A stretch of DNA of 64,000 nt from contig NZ_CP026001.1 in the NCBI RefSeq assembly GCF_003086775.1, positions 4,368,125-4,432,124 on the forward strand. Reading direction: 5' to 3'. The notes beneath the pieces were generated by a model. That model worked only from the letters and a program-made list of their open reading frames with translations. It did not search any database and was not told the DNA's origin. Numbering within the stretch: position 1 is the first letter of the stretch; the number at the start of each line of letters is the position of its first letter. Made by a program: the position numbers and the translations under genes. The DNA comes from Stenotrophomonas sp. ZAC14D1_NAIMI4_1 (GTDB lineage: Bacteria > Pseudomonadota > Gammaproteobacteria > Xanthomonadales > Xanthomonadaceae). Of this stretch, positions 43,210 through 51,304 are shown one piece after another.

Positions 43210-44189
43210 TTCCGCAGTTCAATTGCACGCAGGTAGGCAGCATGGTGCTGCCTGCCTACGACGCCCCAGTCACGGCCACTAAGCTTTGGTGGATTGCGCT
43301 GCAGACTCCGTACCTCTTCCAGAACTGCCAGAAGTTTTGCCTCTGAAAGATCGCCGTCGAACATGTTGACCCAACCAGGCCCAACCTCTTCTGCCAGCAA
43401 CTCATTGGTTGGTGAACGCGGTGCGAGCACTGGCCGTGCGAGGGAAAGCGCAACCAGGATTGCACCAGAATTGTGCATTTCCTTGTACGGCAGCACGACG
43501 AGCTCCGATGCGTAGATCTCGGAAGCTAGCACGTCATCCGGGACGAATTGCAGTCTGGCGCTAACGCGCTCATCCTGCTCGCAAACTGCCTCAATCAGGC
43601 TCCGCAGTTCGGGCGTTGGCCTGCCGACTACACGCAGGGTCTTCGTGTCATCTTGGATCGACTGGAAGATGTCCAGCAATCGCTCCACACCCTTGTAGGG
43701 ACGAATAAGCCCGAAGTAGAGCAATCTGCCAACTCGTACATCCGTGGGCTCTACGCCGGGATATCTCCCAATGTAATGCCCATGCAGGATGGTTACTCCA
43801 GTGGACTCGTCCATCGGTGTCGCGGCGTTCAAGCGAATGTTGAGCTGGGTAGCCGCATCGAGCTTGCCAAGCAGTCTGCGCTCGACACTGTCCCCTTCCT
43901 CATGCGGCTGCAGATTGTGCAATGTGCGCACAACGGCAATGCCCGACAGCTTGAAACGAAGCAGCAGCAACCGGAAAAGGATCCGCTTTACGATCTGGGT
44001 GAGTGCACCCGGCGCCCTGACCAACTGCTCCGGCCAATGGACATGGAAGACCTGATATCGACCAAGCAGCGCCGTTCTCCAGGAGAAGTACCGGTACTGC
44101 GTGTCTACGTGCTTGCCCTCGGTCAACTGGTCTACGAACTTCGTGGTACCGTCCGGTGGCGCAAGCGAGAGAAGCACTTCAACAGTCAT
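43200..44189 (-). CDS. glycosyltransferase, GumI-like
   Basis: The 329-residue protein starts at the ATG at 44189, which has AGGA six bases upstream. It shows VFHVHWPEQL near the N terminus, RTLHNLQPHEEG, a Rossmann segment 'VGRLLYFGLIRPYKGVERLLDIF', and 'YKEMHNSGAILVALSLARPVLAP', the GT-B acceptor/donor regions. The overall pattern recalls GumI-type mannosyltransferases and GT4-like enzymes. It is the only gene of the locus on the minus strand apart from the kinase, so it has its own promoter between it and the lyase gene. Confidence 0.75.
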   Translation of the reverse strand: MTVEVLLSLAPPDGTTKFVDQLTEGKHVDTQYRYFSWRTALLGRYQVFHVHWPEQLVRAPGALTQIVKRILFRLLLLRFKLSGIAVVRTLHNLQPHEEGDSVERRLLGKLDAATQLNIRLNAATPMDESTGVTILHGHYIGRYPGVEPTDVRVGRLLYFGLIRPYKGVERLLDIFQSIQDDTKTLRVVGRPTPELRSLIEAVCEQDERVSARLQFVPDDVLASEIYASELVVLPYKEMHNSGAILVALSLARPVLAPRSPTNELLAEEVGPGWVNMFDGDLSEAKLLAVLEEVRSLQRNPPKLSGRDWGVVGRQHHAAYLRAIELRKAS

Positions 44190-44343
44190 CGACATTCCTA
44201 GTCGGGTCAGACCGAGCATTCTAGTCTTTCACGCCCGCCTGGTCATGAATCTATCCATCTCCTCCGCACTGCCAGTCCTTGCATACCCTTTGGTCACGCT
44301 GGGCGTTGATATCCTGCACGCCTGATCAACTTCTGGCTCGGGT

Positions 44344-45564
44344 ATGCGCACCCTATTCAGCTTAGTGCTGCTTCTTTCGCTGTCGCTGACCACAACGGCT
44401 TCGGCAGCTCCATGGCCCTACGCAAGCTTCGACCCGGGGCACTTGGATTGGACGAGGGAACAGATTGCGGCCGGGAATGAAGCCGTGAAGCCAGCATACG
44501 GGGACCTACTGAGGCGCGCGGACCGCCTCCTTCAGCGCGCACCAGCCTCGGTGATGGATAAGCGCCGCGTGGCTGCCTCTGGCGATAAGCACGATTTCTT
44601 TGCAATGGCCAAATACGCATGGCGCGATGCTTCCAAGCCCGAAAGCGCTGCGTATGCAACAAGGGACAGTGAGAGGAACCCCGAGGCAGAAGATGGCGAC
44701 TTTGACCGGAAGCGCTACAACGATACCGTGCGCAGTATCAACGTACTGGCGCTGGCCTACCGACTCTCAGGCAAGCGCGAGTATGCAGTAAAAGCCGGGC
44801 AGCTGTTGAAGGTCTGGTTCATCAATCCCGACACACGAATGAATCCGAATTTCCGCTTCGCGGCAATGCGCCCTGGTGCCAACGACGGACACTTTAGCGG
44901 AATAATTGAAGGCGTGGTGCTGGTTGAGATGCTGGACTACGTTGCCCTGCTTCAGGATTCAGGAGCACTTTCTCAGTCTGAAGAGACTCGATTGAAGAGT
45001 TGGTTCAAGGAACTCGCAGACTGGCTGATCGGCAGCGACTTCGGCCGCAGGGAAAGCGCGCAGTCCAACAATCATGGCAGCTGGTACCGAGCACAGGTCG
45101 CTGCGTTTTCGCTCTACAGTGGTGACGATGCTCGCGCAGAGTCCCAGATCAAAGCAGCAAGAGGTCTTATCAGGGCTCAGTTCGCTCCAGACGGCAGCAT
45201 GCCCCGTGAGATGACCCGGGCCAATTCGGCGATGTACTCGGTCTACGGGCTCCGCTCCGTCATCTATCTCGCCCGGCTCTCTGGCCAGTCGGAAAATTCT
45301 CTCTGGCAGGAGCAGGCCAATGGCAAGCCGCTTATCAAGCATGCGCTTGCATATCTGGCGCCGTATTATTCAGGCCAGAAAAACTGGTCATCGGGACACG
45401 TTAAGACAGGAGTGGATCCTTATGTGATCCAAGTCTTCCGGCTGGGTGCCACCGCTTATTCCACATCTGAGTTTGATCCAGCCATGAGCCACATCATCGC
45501 CCAACTGCCGCCAACCGATCAGCGGGCAAGGCTGCTTGGGCCGCCGAAGGCCGTCCCTCATTAA
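44344..45564 (+). CDS. PL5 alginate-lyase family protein (Smlt1473-like)
   Basis: The 406-residue protein has a signal peptide (TLFSLVLLLSLSLTTTASA), so it acts in the periplasm or outside. The all-alpha PL5 body includes 'NNHGSWY' (Asn243, His244, Tyr248), the usual catalytic Asn/His/Tyr set, and 'RFAAMRPGANDGHFSGIIEG'. S. maltophilia Smlt1473, a PL5 enzyme, cleaves poly-glucuronate, poly-mannuronate and hyaluronan; this is probably its counterpart. Its place at the end of a ugd-containing EPS locus suggests it trims or clears the cell's own uronate polymer during export. It is transcribed away from the reversed glycosyltransferase. Confidence 0.85.
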   Translation: MRTLFSLVLLLSLSLTTTASAAPWPYASFDPGHLDWTREQIAAGNEAVKPAYGDLLRRADRLLQRAPASVMDKRRVAASGDKHDFFAMAKYAWRDASKPESAAYATRDSERNPEAEDGDFDRKRYNDTVRSINVLALAYRLSGKREYAVKAGQLLKVWFINPDTRMNPNFRFAAMRPGANDGHFSGIIEGVVLVEMLDYVALLQDSGALSQSEETRLKSWFKELADWLIGSDFGRRESAQSNNHGSWYRAQVAAFSLYSGDDARAESQIKAARGLIRAQFAPDGSMPREMTRANSAMYSVYGLRSVIYLARLSGQSENSLWQEQANGKPLIKHALAYLAPYYSGQKNWSSGHVKTGVDPYVIQVFRLGATAYSTSEFDPAMSHIIAQLPPTDQRARLLGPPKAVPH

Positions 45565-45756
45565 TATCTGCCCATTAGATCCCCGCCACTGCCATGACCG
45601 GGAAAATTGCGTAGGCAGGTCTTGCATCCGGTCCAAAGGAATTTTTCAGAGGGGGCAGATTTGTCCTGCATTTCCGGATAGAATGCCCATCCCGCATCGC
45701 TTTTAATGGTTGCGGCGCCCGTCACGGTACTGCCGATGACGCGTGGAAGCGACAAC

Positions 45757-45833
45757 GCGCTCGTAGCTCAGCCGGATAGAGTAGTGGCTTCCGAAGCCAT
45801 TGGTCGGGGGTTCGAATCCCTCCGGGCGCGCCA
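45757..45833 (+). tRNA. tRNA-Arg (anticodon CCG)
   Basis: The 77-base cloverleaf has acceptor GCGCTCG/CGGGCGC, D arm TAGCTCAGCCGGATAGAGTA, anticodon loop TTCCGAA (anticodon CCG at 45791-45793), T loop TTCGAAT, discriminator G and an encoded CCA. It reads CGG codons, common in this genome. It lies where composition returns to backbone levels after the EPS locus. Confidence 0.95.
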
Positions 45834-45987
45834 TCTTCCCCTGCTCCCGTCTGCCCTAGCAGGCCCCGCCTCCCAGCAGGACGCCCCCAGCAACACCCCG
45901 GCTCCCAGAGCAGCCCCACCGCCCTGCGCTTCAGCCGGCGGCACAGCGCCATGGCCGATCGTCAGCGCGAGCCTCCGCGCGCCCCAG

Positions 45988-46683
45988 TCACCCAAGCCCA
46001 TGCAGCGCCCGCAGCTCAGGGTCCTTCTCGACCTCGTACATGTTGAACAACTGCGTCGCATCCCGCGACCAGCCCCTTTCCAGCCAGCGCCACGTCGCCG
46101 CGTCCACCCGCGGCAGCTTCCGTTCCAGGTAGTAGACCCGGCTGCCATCACCCGAGAAGCACCCGTCCAGCAGCTGCCAGCGCGCGCGATCCACCCCGGG
46201 CAGCGGCTTCCCGTCGCAGTAGACGTTGCTGTCATCAACGGCGTACAGCGGGTCCTCTGCCACCCCCTGCAGCAGGTCGCCACGCAGGCAGTGCTTCATC
46301 CGCCGGCCGCAGTACCAGCCGCCCTGGTCATCGGCCCCGTAGCCGCCACCGAGATCGCGGAACGTTGTGCAGTCCGCCCCGGCCAGCGCCTTCAGCGAGG
46401 TCTCGTACTCGAAGTAGACGGCATGGTCGTCCAGCCAGTATTCGCCACATTGGCGAAAGCTGTCGCGGTCGATGGAGGTCTGCCGGGTCCACGCGTGGTA
46501 GACCGCGTGCGCATCGCGCCCGATGAAGAAGTGCGCCGGAATGAACTCGAAGCTCGCTGCATCGGCCTTGCGCAGCAGCCGGCCCTGGTGGAACACCCGG
46601 CCCTCGTGGATGCGCCAGAATTCGATGCGGAACGGACCGAGGAAACGCTGGTCCGGCTGGTCGCTGATCTTCTGCCATGCCAT
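45988..46683 (-). CDS. DKNYY-family protein
   Basis: The product is 231 residues from the ATG at 46683. It is made of repeated short beta motifs of the form D-x-x-x-V-Y-Y/F (AHAVYHAW, DHAVYFEYE, SNVYCDGKPLPG, SRVYYLERKLP), the DKNYY repeat pattern. The repeats probably stack as a beta structure. No signal peptide; cytoplasmic. Function of DKNYY proteins is unknown. It is flanked by the tRNA-side gap and a GTAG repeat. Confidence 0.75.
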   Translation of the reverse strand: MAWQKISDQPDQRFLGPFRIEFWRIHEGRVFHQGRLLRKADAASFEFIPAHFFIGRDAHAVYHAWTRQTSIDRDSFRQCGEYWLDDHAVYFEYETSLKALAGADCTTFRDLGGGYGADDQGGWYCGRRMKHCLRGDLLQGVAEDPLYAVDDSNVYCDGKPLPGVDRARWQLLDGCFSGDGSRVYYLERKLPRVDAATWRWLERGWSRDATQLFNMYEVEKDPELRALHGLG

Positions 46684-46738
46684 GGGCTGGGGCTCCGCCG
46701 GTATTGGGAGCATCAGTGTAGTGCGAGCGGAGACGGCA

Positions 46739-46764
46739 ACGCCGGGCATGGCCCGGCGCTACCG
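46739..46764 (-). repeat. GTAG palindrome
   Basis: AACGCCGGGCATGGCCCGGCGCTACC, a GTAG-headed CGCCGGGCC stem in minus orientation. The same unit type occurs at 3546, 19537 and 60394. Confidence 0.75.
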
Positions 46765-46775
46765 TGGGGCACAGA

Positions 46776-48131
46776 TCAGTACTTGCCGTCGAAGGCGAAG
46801 ATCGGCTTGCGCTGCTTCCATGCGCCGGCGGTGAAATCCGGGAATTCCAGCGTCTGGAAGCCGTTGGCGATCGACTGCTCGGACAGCGGCGTGATCGCGC
46901 TCCAGGTCACCGCGTCATAGATGTCGATGGGCATCGGTGCCTTGGCCTTCAGCGCTTCCACGAAGGCGTGGATGACGAACCAGTCCATGCCGCCATGGCC
47001 GGCGCTGGCCGCGGTGGCGGCGTTCTGCTTCCACAGCGGGTGTTCGTACTGGTCCTGGTAGGTCTTGAACTCTTCCCACTGGTGCGGCGGGCTGCGGCCT
47101 TCGATGTGGATCGAATGGTTCACGTCCATCCACAGGCCCTTGGTGCCCTGCACGCGGAAGCCCATCGAGTACGGGCGCGGCAGCGAGGTGTCGTGCTGCA
47201 GCAGGATGGTCTCGCCGTTCTCGCAGGCCAGCGTGGTGGTCACGATGTCACCCAGCTTGAATTTGACCTTGGTGCTGGGGTGGGTGGTGCCACCGCTCTT
47301 GGCCACGGTGTAGTCGTGCAGGCCACGCGCCTTGGTGGCGAACGCGTTGATGTGGGTGAAGCGGTTGCCGCGGTTGATGCCGGTGTACATCGCGCACGGG
47401 CCGATGCCGTGGCTGGGGTACAGCTCGCCGTTGCGCTGCACCGAGTGCTCGGTGCGCCAGCGCGCTTCGCTCCAGCCCTTGGGGCCGAACTCCACGCCGC
47501 TGTCGTAGGGCTGGTTGGGATCGCCGGAATTGAACTTCACCCCGCGCAGGTCGTGCTGGTAGCCGGCCTGCAGGTGCACCAGTTCGCCGAACAGCCCCTG
47601 CCGCACCATCTGCAGCGCGGCCATCACGTCGCGGCGGTAGCAGACGTTTTCCAGCAGCATGTACGGCGTGCCGGTGTTGAGCTGGGTCTTCAGCACGTCC
47701 CAGTGGTCCTGCAGGGTGATGCCGGCCACCACTTCGCAGCCGACGGCCACGCCGGCCTGCATCGCGGCAATCGCCATCGGTGCGTGGTATTCCCACGGCG
47801 TGGCGATGACCACGCCATCGATGCCCTTCTGTTCCAGCAGGCGCTTCCACGCGTTGGTGTCGCGGTCCTGGCCGTAGGTCTTCGGCGCGGCCTTGCCGGC
47901 CTTGGCCACCATGTCCACGGCGCGGCCCAGCATGATCGGCTCGATGTCGCACAGCGCGACCACCTCCACATCGTCCCGGCGCACCAGCTCCTTCAGCAGA
48001 ACCAGCCCACGCATGCCGGTACCGATGAGGGCCAGGCGCACCTTGCGCCCTGCCGCCCAGGCGGGGGTCTGCGGCAGCAGGCTGCTGGCGGCGACGGCGG
48101 CGCTGGCCGCGATGAATTCCCTACGCTTCAT
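46776..48131 (-). CDS. GH109 alpha-N-acetylgalactosaminidase-like oxidoreductase-fold enzyme
   Basis: The 451-residue protein has a Tat-type signal (KRREFIAASAAVAASS). It has the Gfo/Idh/MocA fold: NAD site LALIGTGMRG and DIEPIM. The GH109 blocks follow: WEYHAPMAIAAMQAG, the segment from CEVVAGIT through DHW, 'NVCYRRDVMAALQM', GYQHDLRG, and HGIGPCAMY. GH109 enzymes remove alpha-linked GalNAc by an NAD-dependent redox mechanism, and export through Tat suits a protein folded with bound NAD. It follows a TonB receptor and GH31 gene on the same strand, beside a GalNAc catabolic operon, which supports the specificity. Confidence 0.85.
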   Translation of the reverse strand: MKRREFIAASAAVAASSLLPQTPAWAAGRKVRLALIGTGMRGLVLLKELVRRDDVEVVALCDIEPIMLGRAVDMVAKAGKAAPKTYGQDRDTNAWKRLLEQKGIDGVVIATPWEYHAPMAIAAMQAGVAVGCEVVAGITLQDHWDVLKTQLNTGTPYMLLENVCYRRDVMAALQMVRQGLFGELVHLQAGYQHDLRGVKFNSGDPNQPYDSGVEFGPKGWSEARWRTEHSVQRNGELYPSHGIGPCAMYTGINRGNRFTHINAFATKARGLHDYTVAKSGGTTHPSTKVKFKLGDIVTTTLACENGETILLQHDTSLPRPYSMGFRVQGTKGLWMDVNHSIHIEGRSPPHQWEEFKTYQDQYEHPLWKQNAATAASAGHGGMDWFVIHAFVEALKAKAPMPIDIYDAVTWSAITPLSEQSIANGFQTLEFPDFTAGAWKQRKPIFAFDGKY

Positions 48132-48196
48132 GGCAAACACTCTCCTCTTGAAGGTGCGCCGGCCACGACCGGCGCACCAGGGTCACACGAACGGAA

Positions 48197-51172
48197 TTAC
48201 TTGAACCGGTAGCCGACGGTCACACTGTAGCCGCGGCCGAAGATGGTGGCGTAGTCGCTGGAATCGCCCAGGAAGCTGTTCGGATCGTAGAACGGCAGGC
48301 GATCGAACAGGTTCTTGACCGTGAAGCTAAGGTTCCAGGCGTCATCCGGGCGCCAGGTGACGCTCAGGTTGGCGGTCCACCACGACGGCGCGCCATCACA
48401 CTTGCTGGCCTCCAGCGCAAGGAAGCCGGCGGTGCAGGTGTCCTTGTTGTTGTCCACTTCGTCCACGCGGTCGCGGGCCCACTTGGTGCCGCCCACGTAG
48501 TTGACGAACATGCTGGTGGTGACCTGCTTGTAGGTCCAGTCGGCGTTGAGCGTGGCGCGCAGGCGCGGGTTGTTGTAGTAGCCCACCACGTCGCCGTAGT
48601 ACCAGCCGCTTTCATCATCCATGTAGTAGCGGTTGCGGTTGGCGATGGTGGCGGCCAGGCCCACGTTCAGCCCGCCCCATTCACCCAGCGAGAAGCGGCT
48701 GCGCGCATCCACGTCGAAGCCATCGACCAGGGTCTTGCCGCGGTTCTTGTACTGGCCCACCACGCTGGCCACGTTGCCCACGCTGTAGCCGGGCAGCACG
48801 GCCGGGCAGCTCACGCCGCTGGCCGGGTCGGCGCACATCGCCGCCAGCTGGGCCAGGTTGGCGCGGTCGGCGTCGGTGATCGGCGAACGGCTGGAGGAGA
48901 TGATGTCGGTGTCGCGGCTGAAATCCGGGGCGACGATCTCGTTGTTGCGGTAGATGAACCAGTAATCGGCCGACACCGACAGCCAGCTGGCCGGCTCGTA
49001 GACGAAGCCCAGGGTGGCGATCTTGGCCTTCTCCGGCTTCAGGTCCTGGTTGGGCTGGGTCATGCGGGCGACGGTGCGGCTGCAGTCGACGTTGGCCAGG
49101 CTCTTGCCCAGGTCCACGTCACCGGCACGCTGCGACTGCCGCAACAGATCGGCGATGGCGTTGGTCTCGGCGCAGCGCACTTCGTCGCGGTAGCCGCCCA
49201 GCTGGGCGAACACACCACCACTGCCCGACTCGGCCAGGCTGGGCGCGCGGAAGCCGGTGGAATAGGTACCGCGCAGCATCAGCTGGTCGAAGGCCTGGTA
49301 CTTGAAGCCGATCTTCGGTGCGACATTGGCGCTGAAGTTCGGGTACTTGTCCACGCGCAGCGCCGCATCCAGTTCCAGCTTGTCGGTGATCGGCGCCACC
49401 GTTTCGGCGAACAGCGCATAGGTGTTGCGCGCACCGTCGAACCACGACCCACCCTGCTGGGTGATCAGGCCGGCGGCGGCATCGGGATTGCCCGGGGTGT
49501 AGAAGGTTTCGCGGCTGGCATTGAAGCCGAAGGCCGCGCGCATCTCGCCGGCGGGCAGCTGGAACAGCGGGCCTTCGATCTTGCCGTCCAGGGTGTGCAG
49601 GCGGGTCCAGGACTGGATGTCGAAGGTCGGGAATGCTTCGCGGATCAGCGCGGCGTTGGCCTCGCTGATCTCGCCGAACTTGTACGCCGGGTGGTCGGAA
49701 ATGATGACCCGGCCGGTACCCGGGTCCACCGAGTACGGGCCAAAGGCCTTCTCGAAGCCCTTCAGGTTGACGTTGATGGTCTGGTAGGTGGTGGAGTGCG
49801 TGCCCGCGGTGGCGAAGGCGGTCTCCCAGTTCCAGTCACCCACGTTGCCACGCGCACCGGTCAGCACGCGGTAGCTCTGGTCGGTGTTGCGCTGGCCGAA
49901 GTAGTTGGCGCCGGCATCCTGCAGCAGGTACTGCAGGCCGACCACGCCGCCCATCATCGCCTTCAGTTCGGGGCTGGCGTGGTTGTACTCGTTGTTCGGG
50001 CCCAGGTACGGGTACAGGAACTGGTTGACCGAGGTGCCGGTATCACGCGAGAACCAGCTGGTCGGGTTGCCGGTGGTGGTGCCGTAGGTGCGCGGCGTGC
50101 CGCCGTTGGCACGCAGGTCGATGTCGGTGTAGGTGGCCTCGGCGAAGATCTCGGTGTTGTCGCCCACCAGGAAAGTGCCGTTGAGGTAGGCAGTGTTGCG
50201 CTCGGACTTGGCGCCGGCATCGATCTCGTTGTTCATCCAGGTTTCCCAGACGCAGCTGGGGCCGGCGGCCTGGCCCTGCAGCACGTTCTGGCAGCCCGGT
50301 GCGGCTTCCTGCACGCGGCGGCCGGTCACCGGGTCGAAGGCGAAGTACGTGCCCGGGTTGAACTGGCCCGGCTTGCTGCCCACGCCCAGGCGCAGGTTGG
50401 TCAGGTAATTGGGGTTGTTGACGTAGTACTGGCTGGGCCGCTTGTCGTAGAAATCGCTGAGCGGAATCGCGTCGCGGCGGTACATGTTCACCGCGGCGTA
50501 GACGTTGAAGCGGTTCTCGGTGAGGTCACCGAAGCCGGCGGTGATGCTGGCCTGGCGCTCGCCGTAGGAATCGATGCGCGAGGAGGTGTCGTTGGTGAAG
50601 TTGATCTCCGCGCCCTGGAAGTTGCGCTTGGTGATCACGTTGATGACGCCGGCCACGGCGTCGGTGCCGTACACCGCCGAGGCGCCGTCGGTCAGCACTT
50701 CCATGCGTTCGATGGCTGCCGCCGGGATCGCATCGATGTTGACGAACTGGGTCTGGAAGCCCGCCGGTGCGCCGTAGTACGACAGGCGGCGGCCGTTCAG
50801 CAGCACCAGCGTGCCCTGTGCGCCGAGGCCACGCAGGTTGGCCTGCGAGGCGCCGTCCGAACCGGTGAACAGCGAGCGCGAATCCTGCTGCGCGGGCCGC
50901 GCGGCCGGCAGGTTGTCCAGCACCTGCAGCAGCGTGCGCGCACCCATGTTCTGGATGTCCTGCTTGCTGATGACCTGCACCGGCGATGCGGTTTCAACGT
51001 CGGTGCGGCGGATGTTGGAGCCGGTGACCTCGATGCGGGCCAGGTCGGTGGCGTTGTCCTTGCTGTCCTGGGCGGCAGCAGGCAGGGCGATCGACAACAA
51101 CACGCCGGCGATGGCCAGCGACAGCGGAGCGATCGAGCGACAGGGGGGACGGGGGTGGCGTGCGGGCAACAT
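48197..51172 (-). CDS. large TonB-dependent receptor of the GalNAc locus
   Basis: The product is 991 residues from the ATG at 51172, which has GGAGAG upstream. It has a signal peptide (SLAIAGVLLSIALPAAAQ) and a plug with ARIEVTGSNIRRTDVETASPVQVI, TLVLLNGRRLSYYGAPAG and 'MEVLTDGASAVYGTDAVAGVIN'. The long barrel ends ...GYSVTVGYRFK. The NIRR plug type is common among carbohydrate-uptake receptors of Xanthomonadaceae and Caulobacter. Placed between GH31 and GH109 genes on one strand, it probably imports GalNAc-containing glycans or glycopeptides. Confidence 0.87.
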   Translation of the reverse strand: MLPARHPRPPCRSIAPLSLAIAGVLLSIALPAAAQDSKDNATDLARIEVTGSNIRRTDVETASPVQVISKQDIQNMGARTLLQVLDNLPAARPAQQDSRSLFTGSDGASQANLRGLGAQGTLVLLNGRRLSYYGAPAGFQTQFVNIDAIPAAAIERMEVLTDGASAVYGTDAVAGVINVITKRNFQGAEINFTNDTSSRIDSYGERQASITAGFGDLTENRFNVYAAVNMYRRDAIPLSDFYDKRPSQYYVNNPNYLTNLRLGVGSKPGQFNPGTYFAFDPVTGRRVQEAAPGCQNVLQGQAAGPSCVWETWMNNEIDAGAKSERNTAYLNGTFLVGDNTEIFAEATYTDIDLRANGGTPRTYGTTTGNPTSWFSRDTGTSVNQFLYPYLGPNNEYNHASPELKAMMGGVVGLQYLLQDAGANYFGQRNTDQSYRVLTGARGNVGDWNWETAFATAGTHSTTYQTINVNLKGFEKAFGPYSVDPGTGRVIISDHPAYKFGEISEANAALIREAFPTFDIQSWTRLHTLDGKIEGPLFQLPAGEMRAAFGFNASRETFYTPGNPDAAAGLITQQGGSWFDGARNTYALFAETVAPITDKLELDAALRVDKYPNFSANVAPKIGFKYQAFDQLMLRGTYSTGFRAPSLAESGSGGVFAQLGGYRDEVRCAETNAIADLLRQSQRAGDVDLGKSLANVDCSRTVARMTQPNQDLKPEKAKIATLGFVYEPASWLSVSADYWFIYRNNEIVAPDFSRDTDIISSSRSPITDADRANLAQLAAMCADPASGVSCPAVLPGYSVGNVASVVGQYKNRGKTLVDGFDVDARSRFSLGEWGGLNVGLAATIANRNRYYMDDESGWYYGDVVGYYNNPRLRATLNADWTYKQVTTSMFVNYVGGTKWARDRVDEVDNNKDTCTAGFLALEASKCDGAPSWWTANLSVTWRPDDAWNLSFTVKNLFDRLPFYDPNSFLGDSSDYATIFGRGYSVTVGYRFK

Positions 51173-51304
51173 CGGGGTTCTCTCCTGGCAGGGGTGCGGC
51201 GCGGGTGGGCGGCGCGAAAGCGATTGGCGGGCAAAACGCTCCCGGGCCACGGCTCGAAAGCCGTAGTCGGAATGGGCGGGGGGAGGAGCGGTGTTACGTG
51301 GGGG

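Noticed and set aside
45757..45833. Prophage or integrative-element attachment at tRNA-Arg
   Set aside because: No integrase, excisionase or direct repeat of the tRNA 3' end was found within the window.
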